DNA of 6,577 nucleotides, taken from positions 1 through 6,577 of the forward strand of contig JAKPRU010001124.1 in assembly GCA_029557025.1 (NCBI GenBank), written 5' to 3'. Within the stretch, counting starts at the first letter, position 1. Every line of letters begins with the position of its first letter. A program made the position numbers and the translations under genes. Source of the stretch: Candidatus Omnitrophota bacterium (lineage in GTDB: Bacteria; Hinthialibacterota; Hinthialibacteria; Hinthialibacterales; JAKPRU01). The notes beneath the pieces are model-generated. The model did no database searches. It saw only the letters and a list, made by a program, of their open reading frames with translations, and was not told the origin of the DNA. This document shows positions 4,921-6,577 of the stretch, piece after piece.

Positions 4921-6577
4921 TTATCCCCCCGTCCAGGAGTTGTACACAGGGTTTGCAAACGAAGTATCGTTTAGAACACGGAAGGATTTCGTCAGCCGCA
5001 TCGGATTCAAATCCCAGACTTGCACCCAGAACGCATTGTTGGCGCGGGCGTATCCCGTTGCGATCAATTCGTCATCCCCGTCCAGGTCCGCATCCATGGC
5101 AAAGTACTCGCTCAAACAGGGATCCTCGAATGCCGGGTCGTTCAACAGCAGGATACTGCCGCCCAGTTTTACTCGATTCGCCAAGTCCCACCGTTGAACC
5201 CAAATCCGACCACGAGCCTCATTCGTAATCCCGATCGCCAGAAGTTCTTTTTTACCGTCACCATCGCCGTCCGCCAAAACAAATCGATTCCCCTCGGGAT
5301 AAGCAAATTCCGCACTGTCAAGAACCTTCAATCCTCCGTATTTCAGGACTCCGCTGTTCGGATTCCAGACCTGGACCCAGGTTCGCTTGACCGTTTCATT
5401 GGTCACACCGATGGCAACCAATTCGTCATTCGGGTCGGAATCGACATTCCCGGCCAGAAACTGGTTCAAAAGCGGCAATGAGAACTCCGCGGAGCTCAGG
5501 ATACGGAAAGAGAATTTCTGGTAATGATTCAGCGGATTTCTCACTTGGCAGTACGTCCGGGGCGGGGTCTCGTTGGTCGCTCCCACACTAAGCACTTCAT
5601 CTGTCCCGTCCGCATTCACGTCTGCCACCATATTGTGATGCCACGCGGGATTTGTATAGTCGAAAGCGGAATCGAACAGCAACCGGATGGTTTTCAACCG
5701 AATGCCTGTCTCCGGCTCCCAAGTCTGGAGGTAGTATCGCCAGGATTCCCCCTCCATCGTTGCCACTCCGGTAACCAGCAACTCCATATCGCCATCATTA
5801 TCGACATCGGCAGGCATACACTCGGTCCACTGGGGAGACTGATATGCCGGGTCTTCCAGAACACGGAAACTTGGACGGATCTTTGCGCCGGTCATCAGAT
5901 CCCGAACGGAAATCCAGGTCTTCAAGGTCCCCTCTTGTGTGATATCCGCTGTCACCAATTCGTGTGTCCCGTCGCCGTCAAAATCCATTGTCAAAAATCG
6001 ATCCCATTGTGGATAGGCATACTCGGCATAGACATATCCGTCAATCAGTTTTCCCCCGCCGAGCCGCAGCCCGGTCAACGGATTGAAGACCTGCGACCAC
6101 ACTTGGGGATTTGTATGGTTGGTAAATCCGATGGCGACAAAATTACCCGGATTGGCAATAATCCGCCGTGGAGATCGAAAAATTCGGAATTTCGCTGCCG
6201 CTGTGCCGGTCGATAGGCCCGCGTTCTGGGCCAGAAAGACCGATTGAAAATCACCCACCTGTGTCGCCGAGGGAACCCAGCGGAAAACTCCCTGGTCGGC
6301 AAACGACAGGAAGGAACTCCCTGCCGGACCCGACAGCAAACTTAACGTGACCGGAGGCCACCCTGAATCCGTCGCGCTGACAGTCAGATCGATGGGATTC
6401 TCCACTCGGCCTCCAATGGCCGTTGTCGGGCTCACCGGCTGCCCACCGTATGAAATTGTGACCACCGGGGGAGGAACCGGAGTGGAAACCGGGGGCAATG
6501 TCGGTGTCACCGTCGGAGTGGGGGTATCCGCTGGTGTACTTGTGGGCGTATTCGCCGGCGTCACCGTCGGCGTGTTT
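4921..6577 (-). CDS. Secreted/surface protein: Thr/Pro stalk, Ig-like domain and seven-bladed FG-GAP-type propeller (N-terminus beyond window)
   Basis: The frame is open to the right edge, so signal peptide and N-terminal domains are not seen; 551 complete codons remain. A GTG at 6564 lies inside the Thr/Pro tract and is not a credible start. Counting from that codon as residue 1, residues 1-35 are Thr/Pro-rich. Residues 36-128 resemble a putative Ig-like (He_PIG/cadherin-like) domain, with ATDSGWPPVTLSLLSGPAG and VFRWVPSATQVGDFQSVFLA. Residues 135-547 are seven repeats of 57-62 residues. Six begin with Asp-rich loops: DFDGDG (194), DVDNDG (253), DVNADG (315), NVDSDP (373), DGDGDG (432) and DADLDG (491). 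Each is followed by E-L/V strands and most by a W-x-Q-V-type strand. This is the FG-GAP/VCBS-like calcium-binding propeller pattern. The protein ends at WTGG, within the last blade, with no visible sorting domain. It is probably extracellular and adhesive or ligand-binding; no catalytic motif is seen. Confidence 0.85.
   Translation of the reverse strand, partial: NTPTVTPANTPTSTPADTPTPTVTPTLPPVSTPVPPPVVTISYGGQPVSPTTAIGGRVENPIDLTVSATDSGWPPVTLSLLSGPAGSSFLSFADQGVFRWVPSATQVGDFQSVFLAQNAGLSTGTAAAKFRIFRSPRRIIANPGNFVAIGFTNHTNPQVWSQVFNPLTGLRLGGGKLIDGYVYAEYAYPQWDRFLTMDFDGDGTHELVTADITQEGTLKTWISVRDLMTGAKIRPSFRVLEDPAYQSPQWTECMPADVDNDGDMELLVTGVATMEGESWRYYLQTWEPETGIRLKTIRLLFDSAFDYTNPAWHHNMVADVNADGTDEVLSVGATNETPPRTYCQVRNPLNHYQKFSFRILSSAEFSLPLLNQFLAGNVDSDPNDELVAIGVTNETVKRTWVQVWNPNSGVLKYGGLKVLDSAEFAYPEGNRFVLADGDGDGKKELLAIGITNEARGRIWVQRWDLANRVKLGGSILLLNDPAFEDPCLSEYFAMDADLDGDDELIATGYARANNAFWVQVWDLNPMRLTKSFRVLNDTSFANPVYNSWTGG
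4924..6162 (-). repeat. Seven protein-level propeller repeats
   Basis: In protein order the blades lie at 6162-5986, 5985-5809, 5808-5623, 5622-5449, 5448-5272, 5271-5095 and 5094-4924. Each blade follows D-x-D-x-D-G, then E-L, then W-x-Q-V-W, then a segment like FRVL-x-D-x-A-F-x-x-P. The repeats are clear at protein level and largely diverged at DNA level, indicating old internal duplication. Blade 1 is the most degenerate, with IIANPG in place of the acidic loop. Confidence 0.8.
6460..6577 (-). repeat. Thr/Pro-rich low-complexity stalk
   Basis: The encoded tract is built of TPT, TPA and TPV units. It includes two near-identical 18-base units at 6556-6573 and 6502-6519, each encoding TPTVTP. 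Such tracts typically act as extended, possibly O-glycosylated linkers in secreted bacterial proteins. The tract continues past the window edge, so its full length is unknown. Confidence 0.8.

Noticed and set aside
5524..6216. A 230-codon + strand open frame opposite the propeller gene
   Set aside because: It is the in-register complement of the repeated propeller codons; its apparent repeats mirror those of the sense gene.
6562..6564. GTG as the start of the propeller protein
   Set aside because: It falls inside the Thr/Pro tract, which continues in frame to the window edge; a secreted protein would need a signal peptide upstream.

Overview
The window holds five protein-coding genes in a convergent layout: three on the + strand (positions 1-3271) and two on the - strand (3410-6577). 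The first and last genes run off the window edges. I see no tRNA, rRNA, CRISPR array, transposase or phage gene. It looks like a bacterial chromosome segment tied to cell-surface polysaccharide and secreted proteins. The features point to a Gram-negative-type bacterium of the PVC group or a neighbouring candidate phylum such as Hydrogenedentota or Sumerlaeota. They are a secreted tandem DUF1080 protein, a large secreted FG-GAP-type propeller on a Thr/Pro stalk, an O-antigen ligase-like membrane protein, and a pair of intergenic palindromic repeats of a kind I recall from those lineages. That placement is inference; no marker gene settles it.

Left half (+ strand): the C-terminal three quarters of 3-dehydroquinate synthase (aroB, shikimate pathway) ends at 809. 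After 24 bases comes a 427-residue GT-B-type glycosyltransferase with a C-terminal coiled-coil tail (834-2117). Eleven bases later, with a ribosome binding site overlapping the previous stop codon, comes a secreted protein with two DUF1080 / 3-keto-disaccharide hydrolase domains (2129-3271). The spacing suggests that at least the last two are co-transcribed.

Middle: the 138-base convergent gap (3272-3409) carries two imperfect copies of a 22-base palindromic element at a 26-base period. The first folds into a perfect 7-bp stem.

Right half (- strand): a polytopic O-antigen ligase/polymerase family protein (4822 down to 3410) lies downstream of a large secreted or surface protein that enters from the right edge. 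That protein has a Thr/Pro-rich stalk, a putative Ig-like (He_PIG-type) domain, and seven repeats of about 59 residues with Asp-rich calcium loops. The repeats run to the last residue and predict a seven-bladed beta-propeller.

The glycosyltransferase and the ligase-like protein fit a surface-glycan locus: one adds sugars in the cytoplasm, the other transfers or polymerises lipid-linked glycan outside the inner membrane. The DUF1080 and propeller proteins would act outside the cytoplasm. I do not find a clearly new biological system. The most unusual items are the propeller architecture and the paired intergenic palindromes.
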